A stretch of DNA of 24,701 nucleotides from Stephanodiscus triporus (Eukaryota > Bacillariophyta > Thalassiosirophyceae > Thalassiosirales > Thalassiosiraceae), in NCBI GenBank assembly GCA_036939755.1, contig JALLAZ010000086.1, forward strand, positions 1-24,701. The letters are read 5' to 3'. This document shows, one piece after another, positions 7,901-18,827 of this stretch. Below the pieces are notes generated by a model. That model saw nothing but the letters and a program-made list of their open reading frames with translations, was not told where the DNA came from and ran no database searches. Position numbers and translations under genes: made by a program. Positions within the stretch are counted from its first letter, which is position 1; each line of letters opens with the position of its first letter.

Positions 7901-10900
7901 TTGAGCCTGGAGACGTACTGTTCCACGACGACCTCGGTTGTACTTTCGTCGACTGATCTGCATACGGAAGGTGTTTGTGAGAAGCAAGCTGGCCTGAGCC
8001 TCGCGAAGTCTCCACCACCTGGGGGGAAATGGCAAAGAAAACGAATGGGTGAGTATCGTACATGTGGTGACTTAGCCCTCACGTGATTCCAGCAAACAAC
8101 TTACCGAGCACGACCCAAGCAACCACGATACCACCTCTCAATGGTAAGGGCCGAATCGCCTTGGACGAGGTACCTTCTATTCTGTTGCATCCCTCTCATC
8201 CAACTCTGAATCAGGGTGACGGAAGCATTCTGATGGAACACTCGATGGCTCTCCAACTTGTCGTGCGGGCCCTTCCTCATGCAAACTTTTGACAGCCCAA
8301 GCTGCACATCTGATTTCGGGAAGACCATGGGTTCCGGCTGTCTTTGTGCCATTCGAATTTTATTCGCGCGGGACATGCCACCATCCTTGTTGGTGTAATC
8401 GACCGGTTTGGCGCCCTCCGCCAATAGAATCTCCATGAACTTGACGCATAACGTTTGCAGATCGTTGCAATCGTCCAGGCTCCAGGGCAAGACGCTTTCG
8501 GGAACCGACGGAAGGAGCATGCGATAGCGCTTGAAAAATCCAGCGTGGTCCAGGCGAACGGGATATCCCATACGAGCGACGCGAACCGCCTCCAAAACAC
8601 CGCCATAACGCAATTGCTCCGTGAGACGCTTACGAGTCAACAATTTCGGCTTGGCCGCATCATTTGGCTTGAGACACCTGATGTAGTGCGGATCCGTGGT
8701 CTCGATCATTGCGATGAGACTGTCCAGTTGCACCTTGAACTGCTGGCTGACGGTCTTTTGCTTCGCTGGCCCGTCTTTGGATCCGGAGTCCTCCGACTGG
8801 TTTTTTTGGACCGCGTAAATCTCCTTCATCAACTCCGAGGAGTCCTCCTCGAAGAGAGATTGGGCCGTCAGCGGGATTTCGTCGCGATTCTTCTCAAGGA
8901 AATTGGTCTCGGCGGTGTACGCGACGTTGCCCGCGAAGTGACGCACGCAGAAAATTCCCTTGGCCTGCTGCATCTTGGTAGCGCTGTACCGCGTATTGTC
9001 CGAGACTTCCTGATTCTTTTCGGGGAGGTACGTCTGATTCAGCTTATTCGCCCAGTTTTTGTCGTTGCCGCGCTGGCCAAGCTTGCACTCGTCGTCCAAC
9101 AGGGCGAGGATGCCCCTCGGCCTGGCCTGGATGGTGTCCAAACAATCCTGATTGTCCGGAAACTCGATGAACGCGCAATCGATCTGCTCGCGCTCGTACT
9201 CCTCCTGCTCGAGCTTGAAGATGTATTTGTTGAATTGCTGCTGCAGGGCCTCGTTCGTGAAGTTGATGCACAGCTGCTCGAAGGAATTGACGGCGAAGCT
9301 CTCGAAGCCGAAGATGTCCAATACCCCCGCGGAGGACCGGATGTCCTTATCGTTCTCCCACTTGATGCAGTTGTTCACCTCGCTCACCACCCAAAGGAAG
9401 ACGGCGCCGTAGACGGTCTTCGCCAACGCGTCGCGGGCGTCGGCGGCCTTGTCCGGCGCGAGGTTCGAACGTATATGCTCCCCCCTCGCGACTATGATGC
9501 GTATCGTGAGGGCCGTTTTCAGCTTGCCGAGGTCGACGCCTAGGAGTTTGGCCGCGTCCTCCACCGTCCTCTCGTCCGCGATGGTCGCGATCTCCTGCCC
9601 GTTCGCGTCCATCGTGCTCTCGAACTTGACCTGGCCGAGGTGGAGTATCCCCGCGATGATGCTGAGGACGCGATCGATCTTCTCTTCGCCCCAGCCCATG
9701 CTACGCATCGATTTCAGCGTGTACTTGAGACCGTCCTCGTCGGAGAATTCGCGTAGCTGCGGCGCACCGCCCTGTCCGGTGAGGTGGAAGTAGTTCGACA
9801 GTTCGAGGCCGCCCGTCAGGCCGTCGTGGAAGCCGTACTTCTTGTGCTGCTCGTCGGTGGCGCCCCTGAGGAGCTGGTAGAAGATGTGATAATTTCTCTC
9901 GCCGGAGGCGTGGTACCCTATCCGGACCTTCTCGAGGAGGTAGGTCTGGACCTTCGCACCCTGGAGTATGCCCGCGCGGTTGAACCCAAGCTCGATGAAC
10001 TTACCGAACCGCGAGGAGTTGTCGTTCCTAAGGGTCTTGGCGTTGCCGAACGCCTCGAGGATCGGATTCGACTGCAGGACGCGCTCCATGATGCTGCCGT
10101 CGGGACCGCTCCCGCCGTCCGACGACGACGGGGCATTGTCGTGGGACGCGCTCCCCAACGTGGTGAGGTACAGCATGACGATCTTGGTGGTCTCGGTCTT
10201 ACCGGCCCCGGACTCGCCGCTTATGAGTATGCTCTGCGATTTGCGCTGCTCGGACATCATCTGACGGTAGGACCGATCTGCGACGGAGTACACGTGCGGC
10301 CCGAGGGGCCTGGCGCTCGTGTCGCCGAGGTTCTGGGAGCGCAATAGACCCTCCTGGCGGTACGTTTCGAGGATTTCCTGCGTGGGCGGAAGAGGAGGAG
10401 GGGGTGGGGGGGGGGGAGGAGGGAGAGGTGATGGGGTGGGTTAGCGGATTTCATAATGCGATGATGTTTTCGAATATATACATGCGGCGAGACGAGACGG
10501 TATTATTTTTCAGGATCGCGGGGCGATTCGGACGGAGATGTGCCGCCCCGCCATCGTGAAGAAGAAGAAAAAAATAACTCATCCATCAAAAGCGGGGGCT
10601 GGCGCTCTCGAATAGAAAAAGGTGCGGCCGTCCAATAATCCTTACTTCCCCCCCCCCCCTCTTCCCTCCCCAACCGCACATCGTCTTCATCATCATCATC
10701 ATCATCATCGTTGCCAAAACAGAAAAAAAAGACTCACCCTGGTGTAAAGCGGCAGCCTCTGGAATGGATTCACCGCGATTAGCACGGGCCCGGTCCACGT
10801 GTATATCTCCCCCCGGAAGTACCGCTCGCTCACGGCGTGCAATATCGCCGGCTCGTGCAGGTGCGGGAGCGAGATCATGTCGCTGTCTAACCCGTCCCGC

Positions 10901-11154
10901 AAGTCGCTCTCGCTGAGGGGGGCGTTGGCCAGTTCGACGCCCTCGTACTTGGCGCCGTCGTCGTCGTTACCCCTCCCCCCCCCGGCCCTCGTCGTCGTCG
11001 TCGGGAGGAGATTCCGCGTCAGGGTCGTCCCGGGCGAATCCCCCCCGACGTGCCTCAGGGTGAGCGAGTCGGACGTGCGATTCGTGACCTCCGAGAGTAT
11101 CCACGGATCGTCGCCGGCGTCGGAGTAGCACCATACCAGCGTGCCGGCCTCCAT
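4958..11154 (-). CDS. Unconventional myosin heavy chain with IQ neck, coiled coils and PH-like tail
   Basis: Six exons are inferred: 11154-10738, 10377-8105, 8018-7038, 6410-6204, 6097-5148 and 4998-4958. All junctions are GT-AG, the phases (0,2,2,2,1) match, and the total is 1623 codons (1622 residues). The actin motor has a short SH3-like start (~5-35), P-loop GESGAGKT (193-200), switch I NDNSSRFG (~257-264), switch II DIFGFE (493-498), and the actin-binding segment ending [12 protein letters not shown] (~700). A glutamate stands at the presumed TEDS site (~439), so heavy-chain phosphorylation may not be needed. Six IQ motifs (~855-985) should bind calmodulin-like light chains. They are followed by a coiled coil (~985-1090), a Ser/Ala-rich linker, a second short coil, a PH-like domain (~1298-1470) and a terminal coiled coil (~1490-1610). 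This suggests actin-based transport or membrane tethering by a stramenopile-type myosin; I do not assign a class. The gene is divergent to the mtEF-G gene. Confidence 0.9.
6411..7037 (-). other. Myosin intron 3, unusually long (627 bp)
   Basis: The donor GTACGT (7037-7032) and an acceptor preceded by CTAACAACAG (at 6411) join codon phase 2 to phase 2, giving ...[11 protein letters not shown].... The other myosin introns inferred here are 360, 86, 106 and 149 bp. On the same strand the intron holds a 76-codon frame (6842-6612) with a strong hydrophobic segment ([20 protein letters not shown]). It also holds a short exon-like stretch after TTGCAG (about 6963-6861) that stays open in the myosin phase but cannot rejoin exon 4 in frame. 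Confidence 0.65.
10378..10737 (-). other. Myosin intron 1 with low-complexity tracts
   Basis: The donor is GTGAGT and the acceptor CCCACGCAG. It joins ...LPLYTR to [10 protein letters not shown]..., the expected continuity of a myosin motor. The intron contains a guanine-rich plus-strand tract (about 10390-10440), a C10 run near 10650 and an (ATC)n microsatellite at about 10684-10709. Confidence 0.85.
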
Positions 11155-12079
11155 GGTCTATAATATAATGTAGGAGTAATGTATATTCGTTCGTCGTGCG
11201 TTGCCTCCTCTACCTCCGCGTGGGCGAGTCAGGGGGCGGGGCGGGGCCTTGGCTGCTGTTTACGTCGGTCGCCCTAATGCTCCGCAAAATTATTGTATCC
11301 CTCTCTATCTCTCCCTACCTCTTCGAGGGATATCTAGATCCAAGACGATGAGTATCTCTCCCCGTCCACTCTAGCAGCAGCAGCAATGACGAAGGGAGTC
11401 CATGGCACCCCGCGATAAACTGTGTTTTCTGAAGCTTTCCCCGCCAACACACGCGAGGCAGATGGAAGACCGACGGCAAATCCCCAATATGACGATATCT
11501 TACGGACGCGGTGGGATTGCGATGCCCCCCTGTTGTTTTGCTTGGACTTACGACGCACGTCCAACACGCCAAATTTTATTACTCTTCCTTTTTCTCTTGG
11601 GGAGGCGTTGGGGAAGAATGCGCGGAGAGTAGAGAGACGAACGGGAAGAAAACAGCCGCCGCGGGTACTTCGTGACGTGTTTAGGGTTAAGCAAAGCATC
11701 TAATCTACTCTATTTTTATTGTACGATAACTATCTATCTACTCTACTCCAACGTATCGTAAATTCCTTTTCAGTAGTCCTACTAGTTATGTGTGTCCGTC
11801 TGTCCGGACACAAACACTAGCTACTAGTTCCTCCAATTATGAGTCCCGTGGCCTGACGGCCGGCCAGCCAACCGCACAAAAAAAAGAAAAAAGAAGCGGG
11901 AGCGATCTTGTGGCCATTTTCCTCTTCCCAGAGTATCGCAGTTTCGTTGCGCAGTCGGACATTGCATGTGTCGTTTTTGCCCATGTACCATGTTTGTTGT
12001 GGGCCTGACTCTTGAGCACTACACAGCACGCCCACGCACCACCGACCGCTAAAAAGTCTTTCCCCAGCCACCCCGAACG
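11155..12079. promoter_or_regulatory. Divergent promoter region between myosin and mitochondrial EF-G genes
   Basis: This ~925-bp spacer separates two start codons that point apart, so it must hold both promoters and 5' UTRs. No classical TATA arrangement could be assigned. An 8-bp perfect inverted repeat at 11791-11812 is listed separately. Short frames on both strands show no domains. Confidence 0.6.
11791..11812. repeat. Perfect 8-bp inverted repeat, 6-nt loop
   Basis: TGTGTCCG and CGGACACA are separated by TCTGTC. Two ACTAGT palindromes flank it (11781-11786 and about 11823-11828), giving a nested symmetrical structure. It lies about 270 bp upstream of the EF-G start. It may be a protein-binding site or may be chance. 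Confidence 0.6.
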
Positions 12080-13794
12080 ATGGCGACGACATCGATGCTC
12101 CGCCTCCTAGGCCCTCGGCCGGGTGGCGGCGTCGGCCCCTCCGCCCTTTCGTCCCTGGCGGGCAGCGTCGCCCTCCTCCTCTCCCGACCCCGACGACCCC
12201 CCTCGCAGCACGCAGCGCGAACGACGACGCATATCCTCCTCCATCGTCGTCCGAGAGACGAGCAGCGTCATCGATCGTCCCGTCCCCTCTCGACGTCGTC
12301 GTCGACGGACGTCGACTTCGACTCCATCAAGCGACGGAACATCGGCATCTCCGCCCACATCGACTCCGGTAAGACCACACTCACCGAGCGCATCCTGTAC
12401 TACACCGGCAAAATAAAGTCCATCCACGACGTCCGCGGCAAGGACGGGGTAGGCGCGAAGATGGATTCCATGGACCTCGAGCGGGAGAAGGGCATCACGA
12501 TCAAGTCCGCGGCTACATTTTGCAGGTGGAAGGACGCGTTCATCAACATCATCGACACGCCCGGACACGTCGACTTCACGATCGAGGTCGAGCGCGCTCT
12601 TCGGGTGTTGGACGGGGGGATACTCGTGCTGTGCGGCGTTTCCGGCGTGCAGAGCCAGAGCCTCACCGTCGACAGGCAGATGAAGAGGTACAACGTCCCG
12701 CGTCTGGCGTTCGTTAACAAGCTCGACAGGCAGGGATCGAACCCGTGGAAGGTCATCAACGACCTTCGGAATCAGCTCAAGCTCAACGCGAGCGCGGTGC
12801 AGGTGCCCATCGGCCTCGAGGACAATCACGTCGGCGTGATCGACATCGTCGAGATGAAATCGTACGCCTTCGAGGGGGAGAAGGGGGTGAATTTGGTCGA
12901 GGGGGACGTTCCTCCCCACCTCATGGACGTGGTCCTCGAGAAGAGGGCCGAGCTGCTCGAGCGACTCGCCGACGTCGACGAGGAGATCGGGGAACTGTTT
13001 TTAATGGAGGAGGAGCCGACGCCGGGGCAGTTCAAGGAGGCGATACGGAGGCGGACGGTTTCGTGTCAGTTCGTGCCTGTCTTCATGGGATCCGCGTACA
13101 AGAACAAGGGCGTGCAGAAGCTACTCGACGGTGTCGTCGATTACCTCCCGGAACCGCGCGAGAAGAAGAATTACGCGTTGAATCGCGCCAAGGACGAGGA
13201 ACCGGTGGAGGTCTCGTGCGACAAGAACGATCCGCTCCTCGCGCTCGCGTTCAAGCTCGAGGAGACGCAGTTCGGACAGTTGACGTACATGCGTATATAT
13301 CAGGGTATGTTGAAGAAGGGCAATCCGATAGTGAACGTGAACAGCGGCAAGAAGATCAAGCTCGCGCGGATAGTGCGAATGCACTCCGACGAGATGCAGG
13401 AGATCGACGAGGCCCACGCCGGGGACGTAGTGGCGATGTTCGGGGTAGATTGTCGTTCTATGGACACGTTCAGCGACGGGAACATGGACCTGGCCATGAG
13501 CACCATGTTCGTGCCGGAGTGAGTCTGCGTACTCTCTAATTCGTTTCATGCGCTTTTGTGTTGCGACATATATTCAGCCTTCCTTAACAATTTTTTCGTA
13601 TGTGGAATCCCGTAACGATGCACGGCGACGACGAATAAAAATTTACCAGGCCGGTCATGAGCTTGGCGATCAAGCCCGCAGACACATCGAAAATGCAAAA
13701 CAACTTCGCGAAGGCGCTGACGAAGTTCACGAAGGAGGATCCCACGTTGCGCGTGAGGGTAGACTCGGAAACGAAGGAGACCGTGCTGAGCGGG

Positions 13795-13829
<35 letters not shown>

Positions 13830-14565
13830 GATGAAGCGCGAGTACGGAGTGGAGGTGATCTCCGGCCAGCCGAACGTGAACTACAAGGAGACGATCGCTA
13901 CCAAGACTCCGTTCGATTGGCTGCATAAGAAACAGACGGGTGGTGCCGGTCAGTATGCCAAGGTGGTGGGATATATCGAACCGATGACCGAGGAGGAAGT
14001 GAAGGCGCACGGTAAGCCGAATGAATTCAAGAACAGGTGTATCGGTACGAACATCCCCCCCGAGTATTATCCCAGTTGCGAGAAGGGAATGAATGACGCC
14101 ATGTTAGAGGGCGCTTTGGTGGGGTGCGAGGTCGAGGGCGTACGCGTGGTGCTGCAAGATGGCGCATCCCACGCCGTCGATTCCTCCGACATGGCCTTCC
14201 GGATCTGCATGGCCAACGCGATACGCGATACCATGAAACGAGCCAACCCGAGCGTTCTCGAGCCGATAATGACCGTGGAGATCGAGATCCCGTCGGAGTT
14301 CCAGGGTGCTGTGACCGCATCGCTCAGTCGACGGATGGGCATGATCCAGAGCAGCGACATGAATGACGATGGAAGCGGGTTGAAGGTCGAGTGTCAGGTA
14401 CCTCTGGCGAATATGTTCGGTTACTCGACGGAATTGCGAAGTTTGACGCAGGGCAAGGGGGAGTTCACGATGGAGTACTTTCAGCATAGTGCAGTGCCAA
14501 GGAATGTACAAGAGGAGTTGATGAATGAGTACAAGAAGGAGAGAGAGGCTCGTGAGGCGGCTTGA
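12080..14565 (+). CDS. GFM1: Mitochondrial translation elongation factor G (EF-G1 type)
   Basis: Two exons, 12080-13518 and 13650-14565, encode 784 residues. The joint restores ...[18 protein letters not shown]..., the expected EF-G continuity. The GTPase motifs are AHIDSGKT (92-99, G1), [10 protein letters not shown] (G2), DTPGH (G3), NKLD (G4) and GSAYKNKG (G5). Domains II-V follow ([28 protein letters not shown]). The first ~75 residues are rich in Arg, Ser and Leu with almost no acidic residues, as in a mitochondrial targeting peptide. The segment [14 protein letters not shown] is typical of mitochondrial EF-G1 rather than the chloroplast or mtEF-G2 forms. The product should move tRNA and mRNA through mitochondrial ribosomes with GTP hydrolysis. 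It is longer than human GFM1 (about 750 residues), mostly in the N-terminal extension. The ATG at 12080 starts the targeting peptide. Confidence 0.96.
13519..13649 (+). other. Intron of the mitochondrial EF-G gene (131 bp)
   Basis: The donor is GTGAGT directly after CCGGA and the acceptor is TTTACCAG. The phase-2 joint rebuilds a glutamate codon and continues with PVMSLAIKP. Reading through would stop immediately at TGA, so the intron is required. Confidence 0.95.
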
Positions 14566-14737
14566 AAAGCGGATAATTATAAGCAATTGGAATACACTCT
14601 TTTTGATTTGCTCACACGTTGATGCAAATCATCAAGATTTTTTTCGGTCTTCTTTGGTCCTAGTAGGTGTTACTCTTAATATTTGGCGAATAAATACTAC
14701 GCTCTTGCATTAGGTACACACCCATTCCCAACTCTTT
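14566..14737 (+). terminator. 3' region of the EF-G gene with an AATAAA hexamer
   Basis: AATAAA occurs at 14689-14694, about 124 bp after the stop codon, in AT-rich sequence, which is a plausible polyadenylation signal. Poly(A) signals in diatoms are not strict, so this is only a candidate. Confidence 0.35.
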
Positions 14738-15977
14738 TTAAGGGTTCCACTTCGGTATGAATAACTCGCTAGTAAAAAGTTTATGTCTGATGGATTTGGC
14801 AAGGGCGCTATGGTAGGCCCTGACAAAAGATTCCAGTGCTTGGCTCAATTGGGTCTTGAACTCTGTCTCACTGTTCCGAGTGAGTTGCCGCCCACAATGC
14901 CGTTGCACCATGCATCCAACAAACTCCTCCTTGTTGGACATATTTGTCGCATCCTGGATGGCTGCAGGTATACCGGTTCTTTTTTGCACCGTGACTTTCA
15001 CACACTCCTCCTTCTCTGCGCGTTTTCTCACATCCTTCACGGACAAGTAACTTGAAAGTGCAATTCGTCCGACAAAAAATACCTCCTGCTGTCTGTTCAA
15101 ATACGGACAAAAATCCGTCTCACTCTCGCGGAGCTCTACTTCCTCCGCACAAACTTTGCTCTGCGATTTTCATCTCTATAATATACATCTCGATTTTATC
15201 AAGAGGCTCCTGCATCGCCACCATGTCAGCAGCAGATGACCTCAGTTTGGTACCCTGACATTTCTCTTGTTCTGTGTAGGTTGCCAAAAGGCTCTCGCCT
15301 TATTCCTTGCCTGTTGCTTGAGCTCTGGCAGTGACATCTTTGACTGTGCTTCTATTTTTTGCTGCTTCGTTAACGAGAGGAGTTGTTGTACAGACAGCTG
15401 GATACCACAACATTTGTTACAATGGTTATTCTCATCACCAAAGGCAGATTCTGCGTGTGAACCAAAATCGTTGTGCTGAACATCATTCAGATTTATTTGC
15501 CTCCTTTTGAAAAGCGGCTTGTGCCATCTTTTCTCCGTCGAGTGTTCTTCCTTCTTTCTCGGCAGCTAGTGCAAGTCTCGAGGAGGAACAAAGTGAAGAC
15601 AATGTAGAACTTGATACAATAGAATCGGTAGCAAATATTTGTGATGATGTATTTACATGTGTGGTGTCGGAACAGAACTGGGAAGCGGCTGGAAAAACAG
15701 TGCGAGCAGTCTCCGTGCTGTCTCCAACAAATTCTCGTCTTCGTTTCCCGAGGTTATCTCTATAAATCCACCGGCTGTCGGTGTCCTTTTCAGGAGAAGT
15801 GTCTTTAACCTCACGACCAGTATCCATTGTGCAGCATATTGAAAAGAGGATTGGGGTAAGAATAAGAGATGAATAATGTCCACCGAGCGACTGCCGACAT
15901 AATTGAACAACATTGCAATTCGTTGCGCAAGTGTTGTAAAATATATGACTCAGCTTCCGTCCGCGACCAACTGTCAT
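14738..15977 (-). pseudogene. Degraded gene of the stramenopile zinc-knuckle (GGVC..HGA repeat) family
   Basis: On the minus strand, several coherent but differently framed pieces follow one another. A Ser-rich piece ends at 15483. A Gln/Lys-rich piece (LSLTKQQKIEAQSK) stops at 15242-15244. Another (MVAMQEPLDKIEMYIIEMK) stops at 15120-15122. The piece at 15110-14868 contains Cys/His knuckles: FCRTNC, EGCEKTRREGGVCESHGA and CSHPGCDKYVQQGGVCWMHG. A last frame (to 14738) continues with a charged helix. The C-x3-GC / GGVC-x2-HGA repeat is typical of a large stramenopile family often labelled WRKY19-like; its role is unclear. Frame changes and stops between the pieces suggest a decayed copy. A multi-intron gene is possible, but I found no convincing splice set. 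The left part (15977-15483) is the least certain. Confidence 0.55.
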
Positions 15978-16664
15978 GCCAACATCATCACTAATGCTGC
16001 TGCTTTACATAGAGGATCAACAGAGAGACATCCTTCCTGTTTGGGATACCCTTTGCATGAGTCACGGGGTCTAGAGCGCATGATATTATTGGGGTCGTCT
16101 GAGTTTTTCGCTCACTTTTTTGTCGGATGCGAAAAAGAGTAGACGTAGGAATTAGTATTAAAACAACTGCTCAGAATGAAGGTACGGTCAGGCTCTGTGT
16201 GGTGGCCACTCCCTCCTCCCCCACATAGCAAATCTCTAATCCATGATTATCAATATTCTATGGGTTAGTGTGCCATTTCATGGTTTCCGTGATTATTTAT
16301 TTATTGAGTTGCAGAAAAAATAAGCATATTGTGATCGTTTATGTTGAAGTGGTTGAGAGCTGCAAGTCATCATGTATCATCATTGTGACATGATTGACAT
16401 TGCCTAGAGATCCATTTCTTCTCATGGGCAATTGTCACAGCATCATGCAAAGGTTGATGTGATCAGTGGCTTTCTTCTTTCTTGTTGTCCCCCATTGAAC
16501 AAAAGGTGACCATTGTCAGCTGTCACCCTCATCTGCTGCTTTGCATGTCCCCACCATCATAGATTGTTGTCCTTGTCCCCATCATTGACATTGTGGCCAT
16601 CATAATCGTAGTCATTGCACTTGTCGTGCTCCTTGTTGGTTGGAGGAATCAGACCAAACCAAGC

Positions 16665-16703
16665 AACAGCTACAGCCACAGCCACAGCCACAGCCACAGC
16701 AGC
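16665..16703. repeat. (CACAGC)n microsatellite
   Basis: About six consecutive hexamers of CACAGC type occur, the first being TACAGC, in non-coding AT-rich sequence. It is a simple slippage repeat. Confidence 0.9.
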
Positions 16704-17064
16704 ATTGTCCATATTGTTATTATCTGCCCTTGGATTGGGGATTGGCTATAGTAGGGTAATAATGGCATTGGTTGGGTGACATCATGTCTGCGATGGCATC
16801 CTGTCAAAAATAGCATGGCATTTGAGGGATTGAGGTTCTTGGAGAGACCCTAAACTCAATATCAACAGCATTGCAATCAGGTTATCTCCCAATAGCAACG
16901 GCAGCATCGATGGTAGCAGTTTGGTTGGTGGCAGGAAGCAAATTCCACCATGATAATTCCAAGCAGGCAAGTGTCCAACTAAGTGAAAGTGAAAGGCAAA
17001 AACAAAGAGTTCAATTTAAACAGTTGAAGTGATAGAGCTAGAGTCAACAGGTACAGAAGACTGT

Positions 17065-17251
17065 CACCGTTTCTCAGGAATCCAACACAACAACCACATT
17101 GAAAATTAATACAATGAAGGCAAAACACCAAAGTGAAATCTATGCATGTTAGCACCTCACCTTTTCTCGGGAATCAAACACAACAGCCACATTGAAAATG
17201 AATACAATTAAGGAAAAGAGTGCCAAAGTGAAATCAATGCATATTAGTACC
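17065..17251. repeat. Imperfect tandem duplication, ~93-bp period
   Basis: Two adjacent copies, starting at 17065 and 17158, share CACC.TTTCTC.GGAATC, ACACAAC.GCCACATTGAAAA-type blocks and CCAAAGTGAAATC.ATGCAT, with scattered substitutions and small indels. Neither copy is coding. Confidence 0.85.
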
Positions 17252-17856
17252 CCATAAATGAGAGTAAGGCAATGTCATTTACTGCTAGATGAGCTTAACA
17301 TTATGAGAATGATGATCAACGGGGAAAGGGTGATGAAAGATGATAAAACAGTCTTATTTCATGGTGACCGGTCCCAGGCTGAATTATTAAGTTTAAATAG
17401 CAATGTAACCCAGGCTGGTGCATGTTCTTGAGTCATCTCGTGCTAACATTACACTTACAAGCTTTATGATTCAAGTCGCCAATGCTGCAATCTCTTAGTC
17501 CTCATTACTAGTTGAAATTACATTCATTTCTTCCATGTTGCAAACTTCATTTTTCATTGACTCGGTCAAGAAAGGCACCGGGAAGAAACATGATCAATTT
17601 TCCTTGCATAGTGGCTATGATTAGGATGCCCTAGGTAGAAGAACTAAGAGCAACACAACAGGCATAGCATTCTATGCTTTGGCAAGAAGTAGTGGGTATT
17701 ATATACCTTACTGAAACAATCAATGTGCATAAAATGTTAACAATGTTCCAACTTCAAAATGACTCAGTGATCATTGCATATCATTCTGATCCATTACCTT
17801 ACTTACAATGCCTTGTCTTGCACATGATATAAACGCCACTAAAACACATCGGTTCA

Positions 17857-18827
17857 TTACTTGGATCTCACAAACTCAGCCCTGGGTCGGTCGCCACGAT
17901 ACAAGTACAATGTCCCCGTTAACATCTTAACAATCGTCACGTTCTCATCCTTCTTCACCCTCTTTTCTTTCGTCGCCTTCTTTTTCATGGGAAGCTCTGG
18001 CAATAGGGCGACTTCGCCCGAAGAGCGTGTGCCAATGCGAGAGGAATTTGCTTTAGCATTCTTTGCCTTGGTGGTTTTCTTTTTCGATGTGGATGTTGTG
18101 TTGGACTCCTGAGAGAAGGTGACGGTCTTCTGTGCCTTATTGGCCCTCTCGCTGCCACTGTTGAGATCGGATTCGTCGATTTTGCGTTTCCCCTTGGAAT
18201 TATCATCACTTGGAGGAGAACCGTTGCTATTGCTGGAAGACGGAGACGAACCGCGTGCGCCAGAGTTAGTCTTCTTGAGTTTCGGTGCTCGGTTGGTCAT
18301 GGCCTCTTGAGCGTTGATGATTTTTCCGAGCACCCCTTCAGGGATTTCCTCATTCTTACGACGGCGATCGGACGGATTGACGATCCAGATGGGTTTTGCA
18401 CCGGCGCCAGCGGTAGTCTTCTTGACGAGCTTGCCAGTGACGGTGCTGCCCTTGTATAGGTACTGAAATTGAAAGAAAATCGGCGGCGGCGTTGAGAGAT
18501 ACTCTTTTAGTGAGAACACATCATATGATGTCTCGTCATTTTCGATGCGCACACGCTGCAAATATTATGTCATCGATTATTTCTGGAAAAGCAGCTTCAA
18601 ACAAGAGCATTTTTTCATTCACTATTCAGCGCATGCCTCCTATATGAATGGTTTCCACGAGCACTTCAAAAACTGCACCCGTGCGACCCACAGAAGCCGC
18701 AATGCATGCAAACAAACATCACAATTCGCGGAAATGACCTGCCACGGAACGACACAAAACTAACCTCAACGTAATCACCCTTTTTGTAGGCGCTGTTGTT
18801 GCGTCTTCCAGTTCGACGGGGCGGCAT
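17857..18827 (-). CDS. Small lysine-rich, probably nuclear protein with SH3/Tudor-like start
   Basis: Two exons are inferred. Exon 18827-18765 encodes MPPRRTGRRNNSAYKKGDYVE and exon 18555-17857 encodes 232 residues, total 253. The donor GTTAGT and acceptor TTTGCAG give a phase-0 joint. KKGDYVEVR-like sequence followed by YLYKGSTVTGKLVKK and PIWIVNPSDRRRKNEEIPEG resembles a small beta-barrel (Tudor/SH3-like) reader fold, but this is only pattern similarity. The middle is Ser/Asn-rich. Basic clusters (KGKRK, KKKTTKAKNAK, KKKATKEKRVKK) look like nuclear localisation signals. The C-terminus ENVTIVKMLTGTLYLYRGDR ends in RAEFVRSK. A further in-frame 57-nt intron may remove VFSLKEYLSTPPPIFFQFQ, whose DNA ends in a pyrimidine tract plus CAG. 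The function is unknown; chromatin association is a guess. Confidence 0.72.

Larger units (their letters stand above)
15978..17856. other. 1.9-kb AT-rich intergenic region, no gene seen
   Basis: No frame here has recognisable domains or the GC-rich coding character of the neighbouring genes. It holds a (CACAGC)n tract and an imperfect ~93-bp tandem duplication, both listed separately. Confidence 0.6.

Noticed and set aside
8455..9543. Long plus-strand open frame (362 codons)
   Set aside because: It lies exactly antisense to the myosin motor exon, has no domain, and arises from GC-rich codon bias on the other strand.
12107..12919. Long minus-strand open frame (270 codons)
   Set aside because: It is antisense to the EF-G GTPase domain, which shows all five G motifs; the antisense frame shows nothing.
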